This document shows positions 1-10,929 of a DNA stretch of 64,000 nucleotides, one piece after another. The DNA is taken from positions 84,795,495 through 84,859,494 of the forward strand of contig JALGPY010000005.1 of NCBI GenBank assembly GCA_023055425.1, in the 5' to 3' direction. Source of the DNA: Linanthus parryae. Its lineage: Eukaryota; Streptophyta; Magnoliopsida; Ericales; Polemoniaceae. The position numbers and the translations under genes were made by a program. The notes beneath the pieces were generated by a model that saw only the letters and a program-made list of their open reading frames with translations, searched no databases and was not told where the DNA came from. Each line of letters opens with the position of its first letter. The stretch's first letter is position 1.

Positions 1-178
1 CAGTATTTATGTTTATATTTTAATATTCTTTTTTCTACACATTAGTGACGTTGTTAAAATCTATACAAAATGTCTATAAATACGTGAAATAAACTTGTAG
101 TAACATACAAACATAATAAATATCCATGGATACAACATGACCATAGCAAAATATGAAGCATAAATTACTACTACTTAA
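1..178. other. AT-rich spacer, no gene seen
   Basis: The stretch is AT-rich and holds no ORF or recognisable repeat. It may be the far part of the decayed gypsy LTR that resumes after the MITE-like insert, because the words around 160-178 loosely resemble 1865-1890, but the match is too weak to assert. Confidence 0.4.
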
Positions 179-656
179 TGGCTGGTTTGCATGGCGTTAC
201 AAAACCTATAATACACAAGTTAAATCAAGCCAATGAAATTTCAGCAAGCACGGAAAAATGTCTTCATTTATCTCAACCATGCATACTCAAATAAAGTTAT
301 TGCATCCCAAAATAATAGTTATGAAAAATGTCCTCCAAAATAAAGGTACCAAAACGTTGAGAGGGAGGGAAGGAGGTGAAACGGTGAAATAGCTGATAAG
401 GTTTGGGGACAAGGGTAGGAAATTTGATAGTTTGTGGGGGTATTTTGTCAACCTACTAGCATCCTAATATGCTATATTTTCTTATCCGAGCTTATAACTC
501 CATGTTGGTGGTATAAAATTTGTTCATTAAAAACTCCATCAGCATAAGGCAACATAACTTATCCCCTCTCTTATCCGGCACCCAAACACTTGATAAAAAA
601 AGAGAGGGTATAAGTTATCTTATGCTCCCTCCTTATCCTCTACACAAACGAGGCCT
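179..656. mobile_element. possible Tourist/Harbinger-like MITE
   Basis: A 478-bp non-coding segment is flanked by TAA on both sides (176-178 and 657-659). Its right end, read on the minus strand, begins AGGCCTCGTTTG and its left end TGGCTGGTTTG, which is a modest terminal inverted repeat. The right part (about 540-630) is self-complementary around a GCATAAG...CTTATGC core. The flanking word after it (TTAAATAATAAAACG) also occurs uninterrupted at 1888, so something was inserted here. Family and exact ends are uncertain. Confidence 0.4.
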
Positions 657-821
657 TAAATAATAAAACGAAGTTAACCCTAGACTCCTACTTGACAAGA
701 CTCGGTCAGTATTTAACTAATCAAATAAATGATCATCATACTAAATAATAATTATTAATTACTAATAGTTACTAAACAAATAAATAATTAAATAACTAAT
801 AATTAGATGATACGATTGGCA
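657..821 (-). repeat. decayed gypsy element A, 3' LTR fragment
   Basis: This stretch is repeated at 1888-2019 plus 12186-12221, where it is split by Copia-1. On the minus strand the LTR would start TGCCAATCGTATCATC just after the stop codon of the pol-like tail at 822-870. The outer part is cut off by the MITE-like insert. It contains the uninterrupted word AAATAAATAATTAAA (around 778-792), which is the empty version of the Copia-1 target. Confidence 0.65.
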
Positions 822-1110
822 CCCGAATCAACTCCCCCGTGCTCGAAAATCACCTTGTCCTCAAGGTGGTGACGCGAAAAATCTGCAACAAGTCCATCAT
901 TACCTATGCCTGGATCAAATTGAAGACGAACGAACTTGCGAACACCACTTTGAAACAGACTCGGGAGGGCGAAAAACCCTAGTGTAGACCCTGGGGCTCA
1001 AAACATATAGGCGCGACTCGAAAATAGGCTTAAAATAGGTAATTGGCTCACTAGGAGCCAAGGTGGAGCCGACCGGAAGCTGGGAAGGAAGCCGAGTCAT
1101 GATGAAAGCT
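822..1110 (-). pseudogene. gypsy pol C-terminal remnant
   Basis: Read on the minus strand, about 870-822 encodes HHLEDKVIFEHGGVDSGAN followed by a short tail and a stop. This resembles the end of plant chromovirus-type gypsy polyproteins, where a short LEDK-V motif closes pol directly before the 3' LTR. Upstream, to about 1110, the minus strand is partly open but shows no reverse transcriptase or integrase motif. Almost all of pol is therefore missing between this tail and the gag-like ORF at 1199-1681. The element is either a deletion derivative or a non-autonomous form. The assignment rests on the C-terminal motif and its position next to the LTR. Confidence 0.5.
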
Positions 1111-1198
1111 TCGGCTTAAGTGAAGCCAGATCTGACAACGGCTAGATCAAGATGCGACCGAGCCATGGCCACCCCGTCGGCTAGATCGTGTCGTATAC

Positions 1199-1681
1199 CT
1201 AGATCATCGGCTCGCGGCGGCGTGGGGCTCTCTGAGGCTGTTCCGCGACCGGCTGGAGGTTGCTGAGGCCGTCTCCGGTCGAAAAGCAGTCGTCGGAGGC
1301 CTCTGTCGGTCCGGCCGGTGTAGGGCTTGACTGAACGTCGGCGGACGGTGGCTGGAGCGTCGAGAAAGCGCCGTCGATGAGTTCCGATGGGCAATTCGGC
1401 ACTGCGTGCTGAGTCGCCGGACCTGGAGAAGACGGCGAGGGAGGTTGAGTCTCCAATTCTTGCTGCGGTAGCGGATCTTGCTCCAGTCCAGGTGATGGTC
1501 GCGATTTCTGATCTGCTTCGTGCTGTTCCTGTGGCGGCGGCGGCGCTTCCTCCTGGTGGGTTGGTGACCGCTGCTCTTGTTCTTCTAGCTCTTGTTCGTG
1601 TTTCTCTTGTTGTTCTTGTAGCCGCAATTGGTTGATCAGTTCCCAGATCTCATCAAAGAGTTCCTGAAATGATTTTGACAT
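1199..1681 (-). pseudogene. gag-like N-terminal ORF of decayed gypsy element A
   Basis: A 160-codon open frame starts at an ATG (1681, minus) about 50 bases inside the primer-site end of the right LTR, where gag begins in an LTR element. The first 30 residues (MSKSFQELFDEIWELINQLR) predict a helical, glutamine- and glutamate-rich coiled coil. The rest is proline-, serine- and glutamine-rich low-complexity sequence. No CCHC zinc knuckle or conserved gag core is present, so this is only the variable head of a gag protein. It ends at a stop and no capsid core follows. It is unlikely to be a host gene, because the LTR copies flank it on both sides. Confidence 0.45.
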
Positions 1682-1734
1682 GACTTCACCAGTTGAATGG
1701 TGAAAATCAATGAAAGCACCAATTTGATACGGAA

Positions 1735-2019
1735 AGGTATCGGGTTGACGATTTTGTGAGAAATCGACAAAACTCCCAAGTAGCTTATAGCCTACCGCGC
1801 TATTCTAATCAACTAAATTTGTGATCAAATGAGGAAATTCTCTGTTCAATTCATCTAATAAAACATAAACTGAAGACTACAAGTTCTTAAATAATAAAAC
1901 GAAGTTAACCCTAGACTCCTACGGGCTTGACAAGGCCTGGTCACTATTTAACTAATCAAGTAAATAATCATCATAACTAAATAATAATTTAATTACTAAT
2001 ACTTACTAAACAAATAAAT
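1735..2019 (-). repeat. decayed gypsy element A, 5' LTR, inner part
   Basis: This is the second copy of the LTR at 657-821, with the shared block at 1888-2019. The inner edge is placed just before a primer-site-like word (TTGGTGCTTTCATTG on the minus strand, about 1698-1715); the exact edge is uncertain. The LTR is interrupted by Copia-1 after 2019 and resumes at 12186-12221. Confidence 0.6.
2015..2019. repeat. target duplication of Copia-1, left (TAAAT)
   Basis: TAAAT directly precedes the left LTR and is repeated at 12181-12185. Removing Copia-1 and one TAAAT restores the sequence seen in the sister LTR at about 773-800. Confidence 0.9.
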
Positions 2020-3265
2020 TGAAGGGGTGTACAGTAGGTAGAAATGCAGGATCAATACTCTAAAAGAGGGGGGTCGAATAGAGTATGCAGTCTTTTGCTA
2101 AACTTTGCAAGAGTAGTGGTTCCAAAAGATTTATAAAGGGATTCAAGGCCTTGAAATGAGTTTCAAGCCCTTGGAATGAAAACAGTTTAGTATAAAGAGA
2201 ATAAGCCTATAACATGGCCTTGAAATGAGTTTCAAACCCTTGAAATGAAACTGTTTGAATGCTGCAAATAAACTAAGTATGCAACTGTAAAGTAAATTCA
2301 AGATGCACAAGATATATAGAGTTCATTCCACTTGGACCTACGTCTCTACCTCAGGGATCTTCTCCCTGTAGGATTTTCAACTCAATTCTTATTAATCCAC
2401 AGCTAAGCCCTAGATCTCAAGCACAGAGAGATACCTTACTCTGTTACTGCTTGTGGTTCTCACTAACCTATCTAGTATCTGCTCTAGCTATCTGATTAAC
2501 TAGAATTATCTATTGTTCACCTTGAACAATCCTTGATAATGTAAACAAGAGTAATATATGAATGATATACAAATAAAGTTCAAAACAGAAGAACACAAGA
2601 GATGAAACTGCTGAGAGAGTGTAGTGTTCTTTTCAGAGTTGGATCGAGATTTTGATCTGCTTTTTTGATTCTCGACAATCCTTGAATATGTTTGAGTGTG
2701 TCTCTAGCTTTTTTCCCGTTGAGTTGTCTTTGAAATGCTTCAAACTGAGCTCCTTATATATAGCTCACTTGATCTGCAAATCTTCACGATTTTCAGCAAC
2801 AACCTTTCCTATTTTGTAGGCAACAACTTTGACTTCTCTAACAGTCTTCTTCCAACGGATAGTTGCTCAGTATCTTCAGGGATACTGATCTGATCTTGTC
2901 CATGAAAATGTTGAGAAGCTTAGGATCAATAGATTGATTGCAGAATCAAATCAACCGAGAAATTCCTTTCTTGCAAAACTCAGGTTAGGAAGTAAATCCT
3001 ATAGAATAGGAAATTAACATTTCCTGCAAAACTGAGTCAAACAGATAGATTAGATGCTGTTAAACATGTCAAAATACTTTGTCTTTCATCATCAAGTAAT
3101 AACAGATAAAGCACAGGGGTTTAGGAGTTCAAATAGAAACAGAAACTCCCCCTAAGATCATGCTTAAGTCTCACTCAGTTCCAAGGCTTTGAAAGCTGTT
3201 TCAAAGCATTGAAATAGACTGGCTATTTCAAGTCTTTGAAACATTGAAACTGCATTGAGCTTACA
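2020..3265 (-). repeat. Copia-1 3' LTR
   Basis: The 1246-bp LTR matches 10930-12180. It begins TGTAAG and ends CTTCA when read on the minus strand. It contains several TTTCAAGGC-type palindromes near 2148-2250 and 3180-3245. Confidence 0.93.
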
Positions 3266-3276
3266 ATCTCCCCCTC
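3266..3276 (-). other. Copia-1 polypurine tract
   Basis: The purine run GAGGGGGAGAT on the minus strand directly abuts the 3' LTR, as expected for the plus-strand DNA priming site. The same tract with the same neighbour occurs in Copia-2 at 47571-47581. Confidence 0.85.
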
Positions 3277-3648
3277 GATGAAAGACAAAACCAAGGTCTT
3301 CCAATCTTTTTGATACTGTACTTCTACAACAAATACTCATTAGCACCTAGCATGAATAATCATATAAAATCAACATATAATGTCCAAAAGATCCAACTTA
3401 TTAAACAGCAAAAAAACAAAGTGTGCAGATAACCCTAACTGACCAAAAACCAGGTCATCTGATAAAGAATAACAGGTAAAACAACCTAAATTTTCTCCCC
3501 CTTTTTGACTTTCATCAAAATAGAATGAGAATATGTAGGATCATTGTTTTGGAAAAACAGAAAGTAAAATATTTTGAAATACTAAGAATTTCAAGGCTTT
3601 GGAAAAGAGTTCAAGGCCTTGAAAATAAAAAGAAAGAGTAGGCAAGAA

Positions 3649-5450
3649 TTAGGGGGTAGGGTCTTCATCTCGTTGCTTCTCTGCATCTTCTTCTTGACTT
3701 TCTTCCTCATCATCCTGATATTTTTCTTTTTAATCTACATCACCACCTTTGTCACCTTCTCCTTCAAACAATTCAGCAGCAGTCACAATCTCTGGTACAG
3801 TGGACTTCCTAGGCTTCTTCTTCTTGAGATCTATGAGCAATGCACCTGAATCTGTACTGTCTTCCTCTTGATCTTCAACCAGTTGTTCAACCTCCACTTG
3901 TTTTCCTTTTCCTTTGACATGAGCAGTCTTATCTGGAGTTGAATGCTCACTGGAGAGATCATTTGCTTATTCACCCTTTTTGGTACTCTTCTTAGCTTGA
4001 GACACTTCCTCAGCCACATCAAACAATGTAATGCTTCTAAAAATGTTTTCAACCATGTTCTTCACTTGTCTGAGATCAGTGTCAAACCCATGTTGATTCT
4101 CCTTTACCTCATCAATCTCCATCTGAAGTTCTTTCAACAATCTGAGGTTCAAGGGGTTGTCTTGGGACTGAAAGGTTTGGCTGGAAGTGGGAGTTAAGGT
4201 TTTGGGTTTAAGGAACTTCGTGGAACCTAATTCTTATTCTGTCAACTCAGAGTAGAGCTTCAAAACTTTATCCTTTTTTTTCACCACACCAATTTTCTCA
4301 AAAGCGTTCTCATTGAGCATACCAAAACCAGCAGTCACTGACTCTTCCCTTTCAGTTGGAATTTCAAATTGTTGGAAGAATGAGGTGAGCAAGTTGGCAT
4401 ATGGAAAAGGGTGTATTCTCTTGTTGGTTTGGCTATAAAGCATGTGCTCCATCACAAACTTTGGAAGATCAATTTCATACCCATGCATAACCAAGTACAT
4501 ATAGTATAACACCTTGTCAGTTACAAGCTCCTTTAAGTGTTCCCTGGGTACCACACATCTATTAAAGATAGTGAACAAAACTTTGGCTTCAACAGTTAGC
4601 ACAGAGTGTGTTAACTGCTTAGATGCGGTAGGGGTATTAGGTAGAAAGAATTCTTCCTTTGCTAGTTTCAGGGCTTCACTCTTAGGAGGGTAGTTAATGG
4701 TGTCCTATCTCTTAGGACAGCCAAGATCATTAGCAAACTCAGAATGATCTTGTTCCATGTCAATTCCAGCAACCTTAATTAGAATCGCCAGATTTGCAGA
4801 CTTCTTGACTTGTTTCAGGTTTAGGTAAAATAATTAGGTGAGTCTAGGGTAAGCTAACTCTGGAGGATTTAGAATTAACCAAAGAGAGATTTTATTCAAC
4901 ATTTTGATGCAATCCAAATTCATACCATGTAGCATAGGCATACTAATCAGACTACATAAACCAACTGGTCTAGAGGCAAAACCATCAAGCCACTGACCTC
5001 TAGCAACATTAGTAACAAACCATGTACTATCACGAGCTTATTTTTACCAGTGGTTTTCTTTTCTGAGTAGATCTGCAGTGCCTTTTCTATGTTCTCATCT
5101 GCTTCATCTTCTGGTTCATCCTCTGTAACCTTTTCTTTTCCCTTTCCCTTGTCTGCTTTGTTAGCTTTCTTATTTGACTTCTTTGGGCTACCAATCTGAA
5201 TACCATTCTGTTTCTGAGGTGCTGTCTCCACTGCCTTCTTCTTCTTCTTCTTGCTGGACACTGGGGTTTCATCCTTATCGGCCTTCTTCTTGGGAGGAGG
5301 AGGAGCTATATCTTCTCCAGTAAGAGTTTTTGAACTGGAGTCCCCACTAATGGTTTGAACCTCATCCACAGTGGCCTTTCTTTTCTTCTCTGTTGTAGCC
5401 TTTGATCCACCAGCCATTTTGATTCTGTCCGAGGCTCTTCTGGTGCTCAT
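3649..5450 (-). pseudogene. Copia-1 extra post-pol ORF (plant transposon protein-like)
   Basis: The reading starts at an ATG at 5450 with MSTRRASDRIKMAGGSK and ends near 3649 with DEDPTP and a stop. It is broken into open pieces, the clearest being 4947-5450, 4234-4602 and 3967-4152. The N-terminus is a lysine-rich, probably nuclear or nucleic-acid-binding tail with KKKKKK and KGKGKEK runs. The middle (4234-4602) carries a helical domain that I recognise as like the 'putative plant transposon protein' family (conserved stretch around FVMEHMLY and PYANLLT). The C-terminal part has a predicted coiled coil and an acidic end. Copia-2 has the same ORF at 45493-47242. In SIRE elements an ORF in this place has been called envelope-like, but I see no clear signal peptide or membrane anchor here. 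Function unknown. Confidence 0.7.
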
Positions 5451-5881
5451 TAGGGTTTGGAAGAGAAGAGGGATGTAAGATAGATACGAAGGAGAGAAAG
5501 AAGATAAGAGATAAATAGAAGAGAGTTTCAGTTTGGAAAAGAAACTAAATATTTTCTCTGATCTATGAAGATCTTGATGAATCAGAAAGATTCAAAAACT
5601 GAGTGTGCCGTTGGAAATAAAATATTGAACACTATTTTGGATGAAAAGGGATTTTTCAAAATTGAGGGGCAACATTGAGAAATTATCTACAGAGATTACA
5701 CCCAACATTGAAAGATCCAAAATTATTGGCTAAGCAACATGCAGTCTTACTTTCAAGGCTTTGGAAAGGATTTCAAGACCTTAAAAGCTATATCATGTAA
5801 CTCAAAGCTTTGAAAGGATTTTCAAGGCTTTGAAAATCAGTTCAAACATTTGAAACACGTAATCCTTACCTGATTCTCCCC
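5451..5881 (-). other. Copia-1 spacer between pol and extra ORF
   Basis: This is non-coding. It contains four to five copies of the TTTCAAGGCTTTGAAA-type palindrome between 5750 and 5860. Copia-2 has the same arrangement at 45029-45492, so the palindromes in this spacer are a family trait. Confidence 0.6.
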
Positions 5882-8800
5882 CTAAACCAAAGCTTCCTTA
5901 TTTAGCATGCCCAATTCCAATCTTAAGGCTGAGAATCTTTCATCAGTAAATGGTTTAGTGAAGATATCTGAAAATTGCATGTTAGTTGAAACAAATTCAA
6001 GAACAATATCACCTTTCTCTGCATGATCTATGATGAAGTGATGTCTAACATCAATGTGCTTTGTTCTTGAATGCTGAACTGGATTCTTTGTAATTGAAAT
6101 TGCACTTGTGTTGTCACACTTGATAGGTATATCTCTGAAATAAAATCCAAGATCTCTCATTTGTTGTTCTATCCAAAGTACTTAAGAGCAACAAGCTCCA
6201 GCTGCTATGTATTCAGCTTCAGCTGTTGATAATGCAATTGAATTTTGCTTCTTAGAATGCCAGCTGATTAAAGATGATCCAAGAAATTGGCAGAATCCTG
6301 ATGTAATCTTTCTATCAACTTTATATCCTGCAAAATCAGCATCTAAATAGCCACAAAGAGAAGTTAGAATGTTTAGGATACCAAAGACTCTTTGGTACCA
6401 TTGAGATATCTAAAAATTCTTTTAACTGCAGTCAAGTGTGATTCTTTAGGATCAGCTTGAAATCTAGCACACATGCACGCACTGAACATGATGTCTGGTT
6501 TACTAGCTGTGAGATAGAGTAGTGATCCAATCATACCTCTATACTCTTTCACATTCACACTCTTATCAGATTCATCCTCGTCTAAAGACAGTGTAGAACT
6601 CATGAGAGTCTTAATCTCTTTAGACTGAGACATATTGTACTTTCTTAGAAAGTCTTTTGTGTACTTGCTTTGGTGTATAAAAATTCCCTTCCTTTATTTG
6701 ATGAATTTGAAGTCCAAGGAAGAATTTCAATTCTCCCATTAAGCTCATTTCAAATTTCCTGCTCATAAGACTTGAGAATTCCTTGCACAGAAGATCATTA
6801 GTAGCTCCAAACAGAATATCATCAACATAAATTTGAACTACAAGCATATCTTTCTCATGAGTCTTTTTGAAAATGGTTTTGTCTACCAATCCACTTTTGA
6901 AATCATTTTCAAGTAGAAACTTTGACAATCTTTCATACCAAGCTCTTGGAGCTCACTTTAAACCATAAAGAGCTTTTTCAAGTTTGTAAGCATGATCTGG
7001 AAACATGTCATTTTCAAAACCTAGTGGTTGAGCAACATAAACTTCTTCTTGCAGATAACCATTTAGAAAAGCGCACTTCACATCCATTTGAAATAGTTTC
7101 ATATTTTTGTGAGATGTAAATTCAAGTATAATTCTAATTGCTTCTAACCTGGCAACAGGAGCAAGAGTTTCCATAGTCAATACCTTCTTCTTGATTGTAG
7201 CCTTGAGCTACCAATCTATCTGTTAACCTGATTACCTTTCCATTCTCATCTAACTTGTTTCTGAATACCCATCTGGTGTCAATGACAGACTGATTTCTTG
7301 GTGGAGGAACAAGGTTCCAGACCTTGTTCCTTTCAAACTCATTGAGTTCACTTTGCATAGCTATAATCCAGTATGCTTCTTGTAATGCGTCCTTCACAGT
7401 TTTGGGCTCTACAAGAGAAATAAAAGCATTAAAATCACAAATATTTTTCAAATGTAATCTGGTATGTGTACCAGTGGTTGGATCAAAAATAATGTTATCA
7501 ACAAGATGAGATGGGAGATATTTGAATCTCTTTCTTGGTGTCCATGGTTCAGGCTCTCCAGCTTGCTTCTCATGTCTCTGAGAACTTGAAGTAGTAACTT
7601 GTTCTCCTGTTTTCTTTGGAGATTCTGTTTCACGGCTTTGAATCTGTGTTTCAAGGCCTTGAAAATGTCTGTCTTGATACAGTGACATTTCCTTGAAATC
7701 TTTTGAGAATTCTTCTTCAGTGTCTGAATCATTCTTATTCAGATTGAGATATGCAAAACCATCACTCAAAGAACCATCATAGCTTTCATCAAAAATAACA
7801 TGAATGCTCTCTTCAAAAAGCTTGGTTCTCTTATTATAAACTCTATAGGCTTTGCTTGTCTGTGAATAACCAAGAAAGATACCTTCATCACTTCTTGCAT
7901 CAAACTTACCAAGATTGTCCTTACCATTATTATGGACAAAACATGTACAACCAAAAGGTTTGAAGTGAGAAATGTTTGGCATCCTTCCTTTGAACAGCTC
8001 ATAGGGGGTCTTTTTTAGAATAGGTCTGATCAAGCACCTGTTAAGAATGTAGTTTGCTGTATTCACAACTTCTACCCAATAATACTTTGGCAACTTGTTT
8101 TCCAGAAGCATTGTCCTTGACATGTCTACAAGAGTCATGTTCTTTCTTTCAACAACTCCATTTTGTTGAGGAGTTTTAGGAGCATAAAAGTTGTGAGAGA
8201 TGCCATGCTTAGGACATAATATATCAAACTCAAGTTGATCAAATTCTCTACCATGATCACTTCTGATTGAAGCAATAGGTAGGTTTTTCAAAGTTTTAAG
8301 TTCTCTACAAATTTTTGAAAATCCAAAGAGAGCTTCAGATTTTTCTTTCAGAAACATTACCCAAGTATATCTGGAGAAGTCATCAACAATAACAAGCATG
8401 TACTTCTTACCCTTTGGAGTTGGAGTTCTCATAGGACCATAGAGATCCATATCTAGCAATCCAATGGGTCTAGTAGTACTTACAAAGTTCTTTGACTTGA
8501 ATGAGCTTCTAGTTTGCTTGCCTTGTGCACATGCCTTTCATACTTCTTCATCTTTGAACTTGATAGAGGGTAATCCTCTTACTAAGTTCTTGCAGACTAA
8601 CTTGTTCAAGGTATGCAAACTGATATGTCCCAAATTTTTGTGCCAAAGCTTTGAAACTTCTTTCAAGTCTTCGAGACACTTCAAGATTTCACATGAAACT
8701 TTGTTAGTCTGAAAGGTATAAACATTGTTTGATCTAGAGGCTGTGAGGATGCAATTGTCAGATTTTTCATTCTGCACCACACACTCCTCTTTATCAAATA

Positions 8801-9071
8801 TAACTTTGTTACCATTATCAAAAATATGAGATACACTGAGCAAGTTAAATTTCAAACCATCAACTATATATAAACCAGAAATAGAATTTTCAGAATTTGT
8901 ACCAACTTTACCAATACCAAATATGTTGCATTTGCCTTTGTCACCAAGTGTAATTGAACCTTCTGATTGCTCTTTTAGTTCTGAGAATAGAGATCTCTTT
9001 CCACTCATGTGTCTTGAGCAACCACTGTTCATAAACCACTTATGCTCTTTGATCTTGGTGACACCCTGCAA
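5882..9071 (-). pseudogene. Copia-1 pol: protease, integrase, RT, RNase H (broken)
   Basis: Protease remnant: the active-site region (about 9040-8990) reads NSGCSRHMSG, where families have DSG, so the catalytic Asp is replaced by Asn. A zinc-binding pre-integrase region follows (LWHKNLGHISLHTLNKL). The integrase core is open in 7134-8459 and keeps the Asp-Asp-Glu set within MDLYGP, SDHGREFD and NGVVERKN. RT starts in the same frame (WVFRNKLDENG). A frameshift near 7170-7180 moves it to 6953-7180, a stop follows KALYGLK, and the catalytic YVDDILFG lies in the next piece (6620-6928). RNase H ends at 5882 with the typical Copia ending (TKHIDVRHHFI, then DIFTKPF). At least one frameshift and two stops make it non-functional. 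The integrase-before-RT order identifies Ty1/copia. Confidence 0.9.
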
Positions 9072-9767
9072 ACACCATTCACTGCCTTACCCAGCTGTTA
9101 GACCAATTGCTGAATTTAGATTCATATTCAGGGTCAACCATGTTAGGTGATCTAACCTCTTTAGGATACTAAATCTGTCTAACTTATCCTTTGAGTTGGA
9201 AGGGAAAAGTGTTCCTCATTATGTGAGGGTAACTTCTTCTAAAAGGACAAGTCATTTTAACATGACCAATCTTATTGCAGTAATGGCATTTTGGAGATGT
9301 TTTGCTTCCAGCTTTCACAAATCTGGTATTGTTTTTCTTTGGAAAGTTTGGATTGTATCCAATATCAGTTTTGTGAACAGACTTCAAGCTACCTCCAAGA
9401 ATCAAGTTCAAGTTGTGTTCTGAGCCTGCAAGTTTAGTTTTAACTAATTCAGATTCTTGAAGTTCCTCAGCAAGAGTAGTCTTTTTTTTATCCAATTCAT
9501 CAATTTTGATGTCTTAGATTAACAAGGCTATCACTCAAGAGAGAGTTCTCAGTGACTACTTCCTTGACTTGTGTTTTCAAGGCTTTGAAACTGGTTTTCA
9601 AGTCCTTGGAATCACTGTCAGTTTTCTTCTGAGAGATTTCAAGATTCTGATTTAGACAAACAAGTTGCAATTTTTTTTATCTTGCTCATGAACTTTTCTT
9701 TCAAAACTCTAATTTATTTCAGATAGTCCTCTTCATTTTCTAAGATAATCAGAGAGGGCTTCTTCAT

Positions 9768-10880
9768 TTAAAAGCATTGTTCTAAGTAATCATGCTTGGC
9801 CATAAAGCAAAGGTTGGCATGTTCTTCTTCAGATTTAGAGTCACTTGAGGTATCTGAATCACTCCATGAAGCTATCATAGCTTTCTTTCTTCTATCATGA
9901 TCTTTCTTCTGAAAGTTCTTGCTTTTCTTGTGTGGAAAATCTCTGATCAAGTGTCCCACATCACCACACTCAAAGCAATTCATGACCTTAGGCTTATTAT
10001 TTTGTGAAGAAGACTTACCTTTGTAGTCCTTGCTACTGGAGGATCTGTGTCTTTCTCTGTTGAAGTCCTTGTTTCCAAAGTTTTACTTCATCTTAAGAAT
10101 TTTGGTCATGACTTTGGAAATCAAGGCAATTGGATCTTCATCATCATCCTCAATTTCAAGGCTTTGAATAGTCTCATTCTCTTTAGCCTTGAGAGCCAAG
10201 TTCTTGACACCTTCTGGTAGCTCTCCATCAACTTCATTCATGGATATTTCATTTGTGAGGAGCTTCCCTTGTAGGTCATCAAGTTGGAGTGATGAGAGAT
10301 CTTAAGCTTCCTCAATAGCAGTAGTCTTTGGTTCCCATTTTTCCTTTGGAAGACTTCTTCCTCACCTTTTCTTCATTGGAAATATGTTTTCCCAGTGAAT
10401 CAAGGTTGTTGACAATGTGAACCTTTTGAACATGTCTCTTATTGACTCATCTCCATACATCTTGAATAGCTCATATTACCTGAGATATATATTGATCTTG
10501 GTTTGCTTCACTTGACTGGTTCCTTCAAAGGTCATCACAAGCCAATCCCATATCTCTTTGGCAGTCTTGCAGCTTGAAATCCTGTTAAATTCATCTGCAC
10601 TCAAAGCACAATATAAGAGATTCATAGAATTGTAGTTCTTTGAGAATTTCTCTAATTCAGATGAAGAAAGAGAGTTTTCAAATTTGGGAGTTCTAATCCC
10701 ATCCTTCTCTGTGTAGAAAGTATGAGGACCATTTTTATTGATAGTCCAGAGTTCCATGTCTTGATCAATAATGAACATTTTCATCAAAGCTTTCCAGTGG
10801 ACAAAATTGTCTTTACAGAATAGAGGAGGTCTGTTAGCAGCTCTTCCCTGTGATAAACCACCATCACCTACAGTACTCAT
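9768..10880 (-). pseudogene. Copia-1 gag (broken)
   Basis: Gag starts at the ATG at 10880 (MSTVGDGGLSQGRAANRPP), 36 bases inside the primer site. Residues to about 10476 match the Copia gag core (HWKALMKMFIIDQDMELW, then WDWLVMTFEGTSQVKQTK). Comparison with Copia-2 shows that the frame then continues in pieces interrupted by several stops. It ends with a CCHC knuckle region at about 9980-9935 (CFECGDVGHLIRDFPH), in which the last cysteine is replaced by phenylalanine. Gag packages the genomic RNA into particles; this copy cannot make a full-length protein. Confidence 0.85.
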
Positions 10881-10915
10881 AATCACAAGATGGTTAGATC
10901 TATGCAGTGATACAA

Positions 10916-10929
10916 GCTCTGATACCAAT
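10916..10929 (-). other. Copia-1 primer binding site
   Basis: On the minus strand ATTGGTATCAGAGC directly follows the 5' LTR. TGGTATCAGAGC is the standard plant sequence complementary to the 3' end of initiator methionine tRNA. Confidence 0.9.

Noticed and set aside
1387..1635. Plus-strand ORF of 82 codons
   Set aside because: It is the mirror of the gag-like minus-strand frame; hydrophobic composition comes from the reverse of a Gln/Pro-rich tract.
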